Shown piece by piece: positions 1 through 11,261 of a stretch of DNA of 64,000 bases; the first letter of the stretch is position 1; every line of letters begins with the position of its first letter. This DNA comes from Dryocosmus kuriphilus (Eukaryota; Arthropoda; Insecta; Hymenoptera; Cynipidae). The notes below the pieces were generated by a model, which was given only the letters and a program-made list of their open reading frames with translations, was not told where the DNA came from and did not search any database. The position numbers and the translations under genes were made by a program. The stretch is from NCBI GenBank assembly GCA_038277395.1, contig CM076195.1:158877911-158941910 (forward strand), given 5' to 3'.

Positions 1-660
1 ATTTCGTGGTCACTAGGATACACTAATATCAAGATATACATACATTATATGTACACAAGAGTGTATGTGTATGAGCTATTACAGCTGCGAAGTGAAACCA
101 AGTCAAACGCTTCGAACTTGTTATAAAACTTTAAACGCGTTTTTCTCAAAACTACATTTTTCAAATCGGGCGACGACGCAGCTCGAAAACTACTCGGTAG
201 ATCGCTTTTAAATTGTTACTGTAGCTTCGTAATTATATAATCTAGAGCAACACATAGCCGTTTTTTGATTGGCCGGAAACTTTTTTTTTTTTGGAAACAA
301 TTTATTGCGAAAAAAACGTCAAAAATCTGAACATTTTTTTTAATTCGTGTCATTTTATGGAAAATTGATAAGTTGAGAAACCCCTATGTGTTTCTCTAGT
401 TAACAATATCTACTTTAAGAAAATTTTTTTGTTTGTTCTAACTCTCATAATTTGGGAGGTACGTCGTCGCCCGTGGAGGTATGCAAAAAAAAAAAACGTT
501 TCCGGAAAGTAGCTGTCACGCCGCCATTTTGTTCTAAAAATTCAATAAAAAATTTATTTACGTACTTCAACATTCTTTTAATCAGCCCTGTAAAAAGAAA
601 CTCGATCCCATGATTCAAATCCCCAGAAAAAATTATCAAATTTAGGCTTTTTTTCCGGTG
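1..660. other. Non-coding, imperfect palindrome (possible MITE)
   Basis: No supportable gene. Two nested inverted pairs are visible: CGGGCGACGACG at 167-178 against its complement at 462-473, and a 17-base motif at 241-257 against a near complement at 384-399. The symmetry suggests a small non-autonomous element covering about 120-520, but no target duplication was found, so the call is weak. Confidence 0.3.
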
Positions 661-679
661 CTCTAGAGTGGTGTTACCC

Positions 680-2205
680 CTTAAATGACTTTGAAGAATT
701 TAAAAAATATTTTAATGAATTTTAAGAGATTTTAAGAGATTTAAACTGATTTTAAGTAATTCTAAACTATTTAAAAGAGTTTCAAAGAATTTGAAGAATT
801 TCAAACGAATTTAACAGCTTTAAAGAATTTAAAGAGATTTTAAGTTTTGTGATTTTAAATGGTTTTAAAAACTTTTAAGTGATTCCCAAAATATTTGAAA
901 GTGTTTTAATAGATTTCGAAACATCTGTAAAAATTTGAGAGGATTTGAAACGCTCGAAAGTGACTTTAAGAGATTCCAAGGGGGTTTTAAAAGATTCTAA
1001 AATATATTAAAGTATTTACAGAGATTTAAAATGATTTAAAAGCATTTAAGGGCATTCTTAAAGGCTTAGAATTACTGTAATAGATTTTCCAATCTTTTTA
1101 AAAACTTCAAAGAATTTAAAGAAATTTTAAGGAATTTTTAGGGATTTTAGGGGATTTAATGAGACTTTAAAGGATTTTGAAGAATTAAAAGGAGATTTTA
1201 GTTGATGTTCAAAGACTTAAAATGACTTTTAAGTAATTCTAAAGCATTTTAAAAGAACTTAAAAGAATTTCAGCATTTCCAAAAGATTTCAAGTCATTTT
1301 TTATACTGAAGCATTCCAAAATATTTTAAAGGAGTTCAAGGTATTTTAAATGACTTTCAAGGGTTTGAAGTAATTTTAAAAATATTTTAAAGTGTTTCGA
1401 TATATTTCAAAACACTTTTAAAAGTTTGAAAGGATATCAAGCGGTTTCAAGTCTATTAAAATACTTTTAAATCTTTGTAAAATTCCTTGAACCCGCTTCG
1501 AATCCTTTCAAATTTTAGAAAATATTTTGAAATCTACTAAAACACTTCCAAATATTTTTAAAATCACTTAAATTCTTCAAAATCACTTGAAATTCTTTAA
1601 AATATTTTGTAATGTCGTAATGTCTCTTAAAAATTTCCCAAAATTACATAAAATGACTTGCAATTTTTTTGAAATCCTGAAACTCTTTCAAGATCTTTCA
1701 AAATTCTTTAAAATTACTTAAACTTTTTTTTAAATCTTGAAAATCCATGGAAATAAGTGGAAATAATTTAAAATTCATGAAAATCTTTAAAGTTATTAGA
1801 GATTCAAAAAAATCCCTAAAATATGGTGAAGTCCCTTGAAATACTTTAAAGTCTCTTGAAATCTTTCGAAATTGTGAAAATCGATTGAAATCCTTGGAGA
1901 TTCGTCAAAGTCTTTTAAATCTCGTAAGAGTCATTGAAATGCCATAAAATCCCTTAAAATCTTTGGAAATAATGCAAAACTCCTTGAACTCATTTAAATA
2001 ATTTGAAATCTCTTGAAATTTTTTGGAATTTTTTAACATAACTTGAGATCAATAAAAAATCCTTTGACATTTTTAAAATTCTTTGATATCTTGTGAAATC
2101 ATTAAAATCCCTAGGAAAGATTTCATTTATTTCCAAAGTTCTCTAGAAGTTCGATTAAAATCCCATAAAAATCCTTGAAATACTTTTTCCCCATAGGCAG
2201 CCACC
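680..2205. repeat. Degenerate A/T-rich array with polarity reversal
   Basis: Dense array of short units of the type TTTTAAAGAATTT, spaced roughly 10-12 bases. To about 1450 the G-bearing strand is the plus strand; from about 1490 onward the complementary form (AAATCCTTGAAAT type) is on the plus strand. The reversal is a true inverted duplication: 1390-1454 can be paired with 1488-1555 base by base with moderate divergence. A longer unit also recurs (compare 897-950 with 1390-1440). No coding potential. The array resumes at 5486 after a LINE, and the same family fills 42107-45195. Confidence 0.75.
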
Positions 2206-2700
2206 CAATATAATAATAACAATAATAATAATTATTATTATCATTATTATAGTGTAGCGTTGCGAACTAGTTCATTGCCTCAGATACCCAGAACCGCCAC
2301 GCATCTCTAGCCTGTGCATCTTCCATCCATTTTAAATAATTATGTCCTAGCTCTTTTAGATCATCCCTTATGTTTTTCTCCCATCTGTATCTCGGTCTGC
2401 CTAGGAGTCTCTTATAATCGGTTTCCCTCTCAAAACTTGCTCCACTGTTCTTTCGCTGCCCATTCTTGCAACATGTCCCGCCCAGCTTAATTTGCTCGCT
2501 TCCATTACTGTATTAATATTTACTGACCCATAGAGAGCATGCAGCTCATCATTATGCAGTTTTCTCCATTCACCAGTCTTTTCGACCCTTTTGTCATCGA
2601 CGATCATGCGACCTTCCGGGGGTTCCGTTTCCTCTCACCATAAAAATACATTTTCTCCGGTTACGTTTTACTTTCCTTTTTCAGGCTTACTCGATTAGCT

Positions 2701-4213
2701 CTACCCTGTTCCCTTGCTTTCTCCTAATTCTTCCAATTTCTTCATCCATGCTGCCCCCTGCCCATTGCCATCCAAAATCCATCTTACAGACTCATCCGCA
2801 CTCATCTGACCATCTTCCTCACCTGTACACGTCTCTAATACATGTACCCATGACACCATTTCGAATCTACATACTCTACACAGATTCTCCTCTTCATCCA
2901 TCCAATGCCTACAAGCTCTCACTCCTCCTCCCATTCTGAACCGGACCACTCTACTCCATTTATCTTTGTTTTTTATTTTTTCTAGATATTCTGGTTCCAT
3001 CAATCTGTTAACCATCATATACCATCTGTTATATTTTGAGTCCATAATCTTTTTCCATCTCTCTTCTCCTTGTTTCATTAAAAACTCTAACTCTATGACC
3101 TGCCATTCTGCACCCCTTCTCGTATATCGCAAGCCTTCCTCATTTTATTCCTCTCTTCCTCCCATTTCGACTTTCCCAAATTGCTTCTCGCCTCGTTGTT
3201 ACGAATTTCGCCTACGCATACTTGTGCTATTTTGCTCCCCTCTGCCCTCTTCGACTTCTCGTCAAACTTCAAGGTTCTTTTGATTTTTCTATTTACCATT
3301 TTTTCCCTTCCCACTTCTTCCCTCAACATGTATCCTGATCAACTCCAACTAATCCCCATTACACATCTCAGAAATCTGTCAAGCAAACTTTCCACTTTCC
3401 TATGATCTTTCCATACCCATACCTCTACCTCATAACTCAACACTGCCCAAACCAAAGCGTCGAAAAGCCAGACCCTCATCCTCCAATCGTCATTAAACCT
3501 TCTCTTTCCTATATTCCAAACTTGTCTCATTACTTTACTCGCCCCTTTTATTCTTTTCCTCACCTGCACCTTGTTTCTCCCTCTTGCTTCAAACCAAAAA
3601 CCTATGTAACAAAGCTCTTCCACCGTTTCTACTATTTGTCCGTTCATCTTCCAAACGTAATTTATTTTGGTCTTTCTACTTTTGAAGCGCATCACCTTTG
3701 TCTTTTCGACGTTCACTGTCAAATCTTTCACTTCCACATACCCTTCAAAAATTATCACCACTGGGTTCATCCCATTTTCATCATCTGCTAATAAAACCAC
3801 GTCGTCCGCATATGCTAGCGAGTATAATTTGCTATTACCCAAAACCGTCGCCCCTTTCCCTTTATCCTTTGGCTTCTCTTCTAAGTCTGCCAGCAGTATA
3901 TTAAACAGTAGTGGACTCAACGGACACCCTTGCCTTAGCCCTCTTCCTACCCAGAATACCTGCCCTTTTTTCTTTTCTATTTTCACCCTAATCCCGGTTT
4001 CTGTAAAAATTTCTTTAATCGTCTCCACCAAACTTTCCTCTACACCCCTCTTTTGCGTTGACTGCCATAACACCTTTCCTTTTACTGAAACAAAAGCTGC
4101 TTTAAAATCTAGTAACAAAGCGACTAGTTTGCCTCTCTTTCTCCCTAAAGTTCTGTTAACCAAGTAGTTGAGTAGGTATACGTTATCTATAGTTCCCATC
4201 CCTTTTCTAAATC
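2701..4213 (-). pseudogene. LINE reverse transcriptase, C-terminal half (second LINE family)
   Basis: Non-LTR reverse transcriptase fragment. In the main open segment (4213 down to 3339) I see GFRKGMGTIDNVYLL, then DFKAAFVSV where the motif A second acidic or polar position is altered, then RQGCPLSPLLFN (motif B) and YADDVVLLAD (motif C, catalytic DD). It continues in other frames through 3093-3329 to 2701, where the C-terminal segment carries a Cys/His cluster (CRVCRF...HVLETC) typical of LINE protein ends. Frameshifts break it at about 3330 and 3120. The 5' part (endonuclease, ORF1) is absent. Clade is uncertain; jockey-like or R1-like is likely. It sits in the same orientation as the LINE that flanks it. 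Confidence 0.75.
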
Positions 4214-5250
4214 CAGGTGGCCTTATGTATATTTTTATGCTTGAAATATGTGCTTTTGACAACGAGGTTCTTTGAAGCTGCAAAGTTTATGACTCTAGTC
4301 CCATTATTATTACTGACGTCTTGCTAGCTTGCTGACCCTATTGTAGGCCTATACATCGGCTCTTTTCCAATTTTCGTGTTGAAGTCTCCCAGTACTATTT
4401 TTGCGTCAAACTTCGAGAACATTTCAAAAACTTGTTCGATTGTTTCGTAAAAAAGATCTTTAGTATCTTCGTGTTTGCCCTCGGTACTGCAGTGCACGTT
4501 AATTAGCACCTGTTTGCAGAAATTACCCTTTAGTACAATATATGATAACCGGTCGTTAATGAATTACATGTCGATAACCGCTTACGAAATTCGTTTCTTA
4601 ATAAGAAACCCGGGCCCCAGTTTGCGCCCTTTAGCTTCACCATAGTGAAAAGTGTAGTTATCCTTAGAGACTGATGCGTACTCGCCCGGCGAGCAGTTTT
4701 CTTGAAGTGCTATTATATCAGTATCGTATCTCTTTACTATCTCAATGAATTCGCTAAATCCGCCAGTATTTAGATTACGCACGTTCAGAGTTCTCGCCTG
4801 AAGATATTTTATTGCAATTGTTTGTTCTTAGAAGTTAGCCATGATAGTTTTAAGAAAGTCCGCACGTTAGAGATCCTGTTCCGATCGCACGTGAGGCCAC
4901 CGTCCCAGGAGTGATAACCCCTATACCTCCCTAGGTCTAAGTATGGGATCTCTCCGACTTTGATAAGGACCGTGTCAACTTGTCCTCTCAGACACATTTC
5001 GGTTTCATCCTCGTATCCTAACGTCCCCCTGCAAGGCAGTGCGCCACACTGGCATCAACACCACGTTGACCCTACAGGCGAATCATTCCACACATCCCTT
5101 GAGGGCAGTGTCCATCGACATCCCTTGAGGACAGTATCATCGCTGTTATGTCCAGTGGAGCAGTAGGATTTTTCCCTCACAAGACTTTTAGTATTGGTTC
5201 GGGTAGTGTTTCTGGGTGGATACGCGCTGCGTCTCGGCTTGGTAGAACCC
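4214..5250 (-). pseudogene. LINE AP-type endonuclease fragment
   Basis: Remnant of the N-terminal endonuclease of the LINE whose better copy lies at 54258-57866. Visible pieces include LNTGGFSEFIEIVKRYD, IIALQE (the endonuclease metal-binding Glu region) and VLGDFNTKIGKEP (the GDFN motif). It is split into open pieces at 4582-4782 and 4324-4509 by frameshifts, and stops where the second LINE begins. The 4797-5484 part corresponds to the leader and has no open frame of note. Non-functional. Confidence 0.65.
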
Positions 5251-5485
5251 ACCTATTGCGTATAGACGCGAAAGGGTGAATCCCCCCAAACCATGGCTGT
5301 CGTTTACCTATTTTTTACCAATGTGGGCTCACCACACACACGACTGGTTCCTATCGGCTATTCGCGACTGCTTATTCTTGTATTCGCAGTTAACGTGAGA
5401 AGCTGTTCAACCTCAGGTGCCGTTCCTCTATCCGCAACCTGAGGACGCGCTGCGTAGTGTTAACAAGAACCTACCGAGCAACCTT

Positions 5486-7018
5486 GAAATACTTTGAAAG
5501 CGTAAAAATCCATTGATACGAGAGGACGTCATCTAAAATGCCGTGATATCTCGTGAGAATCCTTGAAATACCTTCAAATTCCTTGAAATCTTCGTAAATA
5601 CTACAAAATTCCTTGAAGTTACTTGAAATCCCTTGCAATCCTTCGCAATCCCTTAAAATTCTCGTAAGTGCTTTGAAATCCTTGAAATAATTAAAAATCC
5701 CTTCAACTAATTCGAACTATTACGAAACCATTACGTTGAATTCCGCTAAAATCTCTTAGAATTATTGGAAATCGTAAAAGTCTATTAAAATGCACAGAAA
5801 CCATTTGAAATCGCTTCAAAGTAAGTTAAATTAAACTTATTCATTAAATTTTTCTCAAAACCCCGTTTTAATCCCTAAAAATTTTTGAAATCCCTTGAGA
5901 CCTTTGTGAAATCTTTGGAGATTCAATAAAATCCTTTAAATCTTGTGAAATTCTTTTAAATACCTTAACATCCCTTGAAACCTTTCAAAATCATACAAAT
6001 CTATTAAAATCCCTTGAAATATTTGAAATCCGTCGAGATTGAATATTTTAAATCTCTCCTCTAAATATCCTAAGATTTATTGAAATAACGTAAAGTTCTT
6101 TGAAATCTTTGGAAAATACTACAAAAGTCTTTGAAATCCTTTAGATATTTTGAAATCCCTTGAAATTCTTTGGAATCTTTTAAAATAACTTAAAATACAT
6201 CAAATGTTTTGACATTTTTAAAATTCCTTAATATGTTTTAAAATGGTTAACATCCGTAGAAACGACTACATTAATTTCCGAGTTTTCTCAAAATTCTTTG
6301 GAATCCCATAAATTTCTTTGAAATACTTGGAAATCGTGAAGATCAATTGAAGTGAGTGGAAATAATTTAAGATGCCTTGAAACCTTCGTAATCCTGGAAA
6401 ACTCAACAAATTCCTTTAAATCCCGTGAAATTCTTTGAAATACCTTAAAATACCTTAAGGTATTTGGAAATACTACAAAATTCCTTGAAACCACTTAAAA
6501 TCCCTTGAAATCCCTTAAAACTATCGGAAGAGCTTTGAAATCCTTGAAACAATTTAAAATCCCTTCAACTAATTCGAAATAATTCGCAATTTCTTAAAAT
6601 ATGTGGAAATTTTTATACCTTGGAAATGTTTGGAATATTGTAAAACAACTTTAAATTTGTAAAATTTCTTGAAATAAAATTTAATTTAATTCCTAAACTT
6701 CTCTATAAGTTCTTTGAATTCGTTTAGAATCTCTTGAAATTATTGGAAACCATAAAATTCTATTAAACTTATTCTAAAATCCCCGCTTAAATCTCTAGAA
6801 ACCTTTGAAATCCTTGAAGATTCAATAAAATCCTTTAAACCTTCTGAAATTCCTTGAAATTCCTTAAAATTCACCGATATATTTGAAAATCGTATAAAAT
6901 TCTTTGAAACCCCTTAGAATTCCTTGATATTCTTTAGAAATACTACACAATGTTTTGACGTGTCTTGAAATTTCTTGAAATTCTAAGCAATATTTTAAAA
7001 TAAGCTAAAACATTTAAT
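5486..7018. repeat. A/T-rich degenerate array, C-type polarity
   Basis: Continuation of the array at 680-2205 beyond the LINE, with AAATCCCTTGAAAT-type units on the plus strand throughout and no reversal. Two long segments within it resemble each other (compare about 5830-6050 with about 6690-6900), showing a higher-order repeat. Non-coding. Confidence 0.7.
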
Positions 7019-7089
7019 AGTACATTGTGTACTACGGAGTATAAGCCAATCTTTATACGTCGATTGTATTGCAAAAACACTCGAGTGTA

Positions 7090-8328
7090 CGAGGCGTGAT
7101 CAAAAAGTAAGGTGACTTTTTAAATTTCGCTGGGATGCGTACAGTCGATATTCGTTCTCTTTTTTTTTTATGTTGGTACACTCGTCCCAAACATATGTGC
7201 ACAGTTTCAGCCATATAGCGTTTTTTGTTTGTTTGTGAGAGGCATAAAGGTTAGAAGTGTTTTGCGTGCTCGGCGATTTTCTGCTGTCGAAAAAACGGAT
7301 CAAAGAATTTGCATCCAATTTTGTATAAAAAATGGAATTAAGTGCTTTAAAACACTTGAAATGTTGACAGTGGCATACGGTGAGTGTACTCTGAGGAAAA
7401 AAAATGTTTAGAAGTGGTACAAGCTCTTTCGGGAAGGATGAGAAGACGTTAATGACGAAGCTGGCCCTGGACGTCCCAGCAGGTCAAAAACTGATGAAAA
7501 TGTTGAAGAAGTGAAGAAAATAGTGCTGGCGAATCGTCAAATGACCATCAGAGAAGTTGCTGATGATGTCGGCATCTCGTTTGGCTCATGCCAAGCAATT
7601 TTAGTGGATATATTTTGGGCATGAGACGTGTATCAGCGAAGTTTGTTCCGAAATTGCTCAATTTTGACCAAAAGAACCGTCGCGTGAACATCGATCAGGA
7701 GCTGTTGGACGACGTCAACGGCGACCTAGACTTGCTCAAAAGGATCATAACAGGTGATGAAACATGGATATATGGTTATGACGTCGAAACTAAGGCTCAG
7801 TCGTCTCAGTGGAAGAATTCTGGATCACCAAGACCAAAAAAAGCACGCCAAGTTCGATCAAATGTCAAGGTTTTGCTTACCGGTTTCTTCGATTATCATG
7901 GCCTAGTGCATAAGAAGTTCTTACCACAAGGTCGTGCAGTCATGGTTATTGCACCACGATAATGCGCCAGCTCACACGTCATTGCTTGTTCGTAATTTCT
8001 TGGCCAATAACAACACCATAATCATGCCTCAGCCACCGTATTCACCAGATTTGGCTCCTTGCGACTTTTTCCTGTTTTCAAAACTGAAAAGACCCTTGAA
8101 ACGACGGCGTTTTGCGACGATTGAGGGGATAAAGACCGCAACGCTGGAAGAGCTGAAGGCTATACAAAAAGTGCTTATCAGAAATGCTTTGAGGATTGGA
8201 AAAAGCGCTGGCACAAATGTATTATATTCGAAGGGGATTACCTTAAAGGGGACACTATCAATATTGACGAATAAATAAATATTTTTTGATAAAAATAAAA
8301 AGTCACCTTACTTTTTGATCACACCCCG
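7090..8328 (+). mobile_element. mariner element (Tc1/mariner), copy 1
   Basis: Flanked by TA at 7088-7089 and 8329-8330. Terminal inverted repeats share TGATCAAAAAGTAAGGTGAC near both ends. It encodes a decayed D,D34D transposase. A second copy in opposite orientation lies at 16783-17971. Confidence 0.9.
7290..8278 (+). pseudogene. mariner transposase, decayed
   Basis: DDE/D transposase of the mariner family, which cuts and pastes the element at TA dinucleotides. The N-terminal helix-turn-helix part begins near KTDQRICIQFC (about 7295) and loses frame near 7411. From 7588 the catalytic domain is open: GMRRVSAKFVPKLL, then TGDETWIYGYD with the first catalytic Asp, to 7962. After a frame change near 7935 come HHDNAPAHTS (second Asp) and YSPDLAPCDFFLF (third Asp), with exactly 34 residues between them. 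The stretch expected just before the second Asp is shortened, so part of the catalytic core is deleted. The frameshifts mean no active enzyme. Confidence 0.85.
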
Positions 8329-8417
8329 TATTTTTGCAATACTCTTCTTCGACTTGTATTGAAGACTCACACTCGGCATATAAAGACCGACTTTAGCTCC
8401 ATGGTGCACATTATACT

Positions 8418-9238
8418 TTAGTCTTCGTGCCCCCGATTATCATGTATCGCACGGTTGAATCGTCACAATTCCATTTTAGGGCCGGTTAACAAGATTTTTA
8501 CCGAGCCAACATTTTCAACTTTCAACATTTTCCAAGAATTTTCAAAAATTTTGAAATTTTCTAAAATTTCAAAAGTTTTAAAATCCCCCCTCTATGTACC
8601 TCTAGCTTTGGCTGCAGGTTTATCACGTACAATATGTATGTATTGCTTTAATGCTCCAATGATGCGGAGGTTAATAAAGCCTTTAAGGGAAAGCAAACGC
8701 TAACCGATAACCTACACGATATGCGTGAATCATGCCTGCTGTCTATAAAATCATTTAGAATGCTGTAAAATCTTTTAAAAAGCCTTAAAATCTTTGAAAT
8801 ACGCTCAAATCACTTTTTTTCGTAAAGTATTCGAAATACTTCCAAAGCTTCCAAAGCGACCGAAAAAATTCAAAAGACTTCAAAAGACTTCAAAAGCGGA
8901 TCTACACCTGAAGTCTTTAGTGGTAAACCCTTCGCCAATTTTCACAAATGAAAAATAATAATTCCACTTTTTAACCTCACAGCTTCTGAAGGAAAGAACT
9001 TCAGCTTTCTCTTGAGATAAAAAAATAAGTGCCTTTACCCCATAAAACTCAAACTTGTTTCTGGTATTTATTTTTGAAAGACAAATATTTATTTTTGGAA
9101 AAAATGCTTGTGGTGAATGGAAAGGACGAGAAAAAACATATCGAAACTGTACAAGACAACAAATTTTTTCTCGCCATTAATCAGACAATTTTGAGGTTCT
9201 TAGTAAGTATACTTAAGAAATAATATCCCAAATATGAA

Positions 9239-9240
<2 letters not shown>
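8418..9240. other. Non-coding; short array remnant
   Basis: 8500-8580 and 8740-8900 carry scattered units of the A/T-rich array. At 9029-9223 there is an open stretch ending near a GTAAGT-like donor, but it resembles nothing I recognise. No supportable gene. Confidence 0.4.

Positions 9241-9292
<52 letters not shown>
9241..9292. repeat. (AT)n microsatellite
   Basis: Uninterrupted AT dinucleotide run about 50 bases long, lying just past the 3'-most recognisable amylase exon. Confidence 0.95.
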
Positions 9293-9295
<3 letters not shown>

Positions 9296-9380
9296 CATAT
9301 GTAGATACCTCCGTATTATTATTTGAACAATATCAAAGTGTATCATTATCTTTCTAAATATTAGAAAAAATTATACTAAC

Positions 9381-10659
9381 CGGAATCCACCCACGCCAGC
9401 ATCAATTGCAGCATTCATAAAGTCTGCCATCTTACTCCTAACATATTCCTGTGACTGATCAAGATCATGCAATCCTAAATAGTCACAATTTCTAACATCT
9501 TTAGGATCTGTAAAATTATTAGTCGTACATTTAGGATGGAAATTTCCTGGACCATAAGGTACGGCTGGGAATTGAAGACCTTTGGTGTCAGCAGTTGAAC
9601 CTCCGGTTCCGAGAGCTGAAGGTGGATCTCCGGTCATATGATTCAAAACGGCATCAACATAAATTCTGACACCAGATTTGTTACATCTGCGAAGCATATC
9701 TTTGAACGCATTTTCGTCACCAGATCGTGTTGTCCAGATGTATGAAATCGGCTGATAACGCTCCCACCAGGGTCTGTTTGCAATGATAACGTTCTCTTGA
9801 ATCGGCGAAACCTAGAAGTCACGATAAACATTTCATGTTAACAGTGTTAATCAGCAACAGTTCAGCATCGCAATTAAAAAGGTAAATAATTTGCGTTAAA
9901 AAATAGTTTTTAGTTGAAGTAGAATTATTTATTTTATTTAGCCATGAATTAATATTCTAAACACAATTTTCTGTTGTTGATGCTCTATTCTGCGAAGACA
10001 CCCTTCAAAATTTAAAATTTTGGAAATTTATTACAAACTCATTTTTTTAAGTTTTCGTATTCTTCAATTTTCGAAAAATATAAAAAATAGACTCAGAAAA
10101 TTTTTCAATTATATTCCTTTGTTTACGTAAAATTAGCCGAATCCAAAGAAAAAGTTGCTCTTCACTTAAATAGAAATCTAATTTTCGTACACAGAGCAAA
10201 AATTTTCTCAATTTCCAACATTCAAAATATTTGCCTTCATTTGCGTACTATCAGAAATTTTCAAACAAAATTTTCTCTTTAATTTTTCGACACACTCGTA
10301 CAATTTTTGTTGATCCTGTCCATCAATTTTCAAAAAAATGTTTTAGCATCCAATCCTAATGGAAATCATGAATTTTAAATCATGGTATGAAATTTCACTA
10401 AATGATCAAAGGTTAATAAATTCTGGATAAAGCTAGAATAAACCTAACGTTTATGGAAATACTATTCTAAAATATAAAATTTACCTGTACTCCACCAAAA
10501 CCCATTGGTCCTAGGAACTTTTCACATTCATCTGCAATATCTGTCCACTTCCACTCAAAGAGATGAACCATGGTGTCATGGCCTACTGCATAATGTGGAT
10601 TATGGTATTCTGCTGCCCGCCACCTTAGAAAAAACCAATATTGTTGCCACCCTCAACAT
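9381..10659 (-). pseudogene. Alpha-amylase gene, first two exons only
   Basis: Alpha-amylase (GH13) hydrolyses internal alpha-1,4 bonds of starch; animal forms are secreted digestive enzymes. Exon 1 (10659-10485) starts with ATG in a good AAAATG context, a hydrophobic signal-peptide-like start, then HNPHYAVGHDTMVHLFEWKW, and ends at a GTAAAT donor. Exon 2 (9811-9381) follows a TTCTAG acceptor and carries ANRPWWERYQP, YVDAVLNHM (conserved region I, Asp and His) and GVGGFR, ending at a GTTAGT donor inside region II just before the nucleophile Asp. An extra base in the C run at 10616-10618 puts the signal peptide out of frame with the rest. The catalytic Asp, Glu and Asp exons and the C-terminal domain are not found in 1-9380. 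I call it a pseudogene fragment; an assembly error at the C run or a very long intron are alternatives. Confidence 0.85.
9812..10484 (-). other. Amylase intron
   Basis: A/T-rich, 673 bases between a consensus-like donor (at 10484) and acceptor (at 9812). No other feature seen. Confidence 0.75.
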
Positions 10660-10997
10660 TTTCAGTCGAATGCCAGAAATGTCTAGACTCTGCAACATAT
10701 ATAGGGAAATGTTGCCATCAGTATCTACCAGCATTTCGTGACTTGATCTTTCTTTAGAAAAGTAGCTAAATTTAAAATCTCTGAGATTGCATCGCTATTC
10801 CCACACGTAGACAATATTATCACTCTACAAGCAAATTACTTCATTTTTAAATGTTGATGAATAACAATATGTATTTATTTGCGTTTATTTGCTTTATGTT
10901 ACTTTTATTTTCCTTAATTGTACTTGTTTTCTTTAACTTAAAAGGAAAGCTTGGCCTTCTGAAGAATCAGTACTACTAAGCTGTGATTTAAGACTTA

Positions 10998-11259
10998 CAG
11001 TAGAAGTCTGATAAGTCGCACTTCGATAAGTTTCCATTTCCCTTATGAAGTCATTGCATCTACATTCACACACACTAATCTGAAGCTCCCACCATGCCTG
11101 TGCAATCCCCTACTGCACCTGCGCGCGGCAGATGCATCTGCGCGTGCACATGCGCACTAGAATAACCTTCATTTGGAAGGGGCATTCACTAAGTATCATA
11201 TTCCTCGAATTTTATGCCCCTACAGCCCCAAAAATAAGAAACTTATCGGACTTCTAGTG
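10998..11259. mobile_element. TA-flanked MITE, pogo/Tc1-like termini
   Basis: 262-base element bounded by TA at 10996-10997 and 11260-11261. The left end reads CAGTAGAAGTCTGATAAG; the complement of the right end reads CACTAGAAGTCCGATAAG. A second inner copy (ACTTCGATAAGTTTCC) follows on the left. No coding capacity. TA duplication and CAGT-like ends fit a Tc1/mariner/pogo non-autonomous element. Confidence 0.7.
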
Positions 11260-11261
11260 TA

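Larger units (their letters stand above)
2215..5484 (-). mobile_element. Mosaic LINE: APE-type LINE flanking a second LINE
   Basis: Read 5' to 3' on the minus strand, 5484-4214 matches the 5' leader and endonuclease part of the LINE at 54258-57866 (57866-56623 there), and 2605-2215 matches its 3' end including the tail of AAT-type trinucleotides. Between them, 4213 to about 2640 is a different LINE encoding its own reverse transcriptase. About 2 kb of the first LINE (the counterpart of 54625-56623) is missing. The 5' end coincides with that of the other copy, so this element was once full length. The right junction lies at a CCACCTGGA stretch. Either a 5'-truncated LINE landed with a target deletion, or template switching occurred. 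Confidence 0.7.
7019..8417. mobile_element. Small palindromic element interrupted by mariner
   Basis: The two flanks of the mariner, 7019-7087 and 8331-8417, are imperfect inverted complements (GTACATTGTGTACTACGGAG on the left, the complement of GTATAATGTGCACCATGGAG on the right, followed by TATAAAG motifs and TTTTTGCAATAC next to the mariner). Removing the mariner leaves a hairpin-forming element of about 155 bases, compatible with a MITE. No coding capacity. Identity between arms is only moderate. Confidence 0.4.

Noticed and set aside
2748..4167. Plus-strand open frames over 2748-4167
   Set aside because: They are the antisense shadow of the minus-strand LINE reverse transcriptase.
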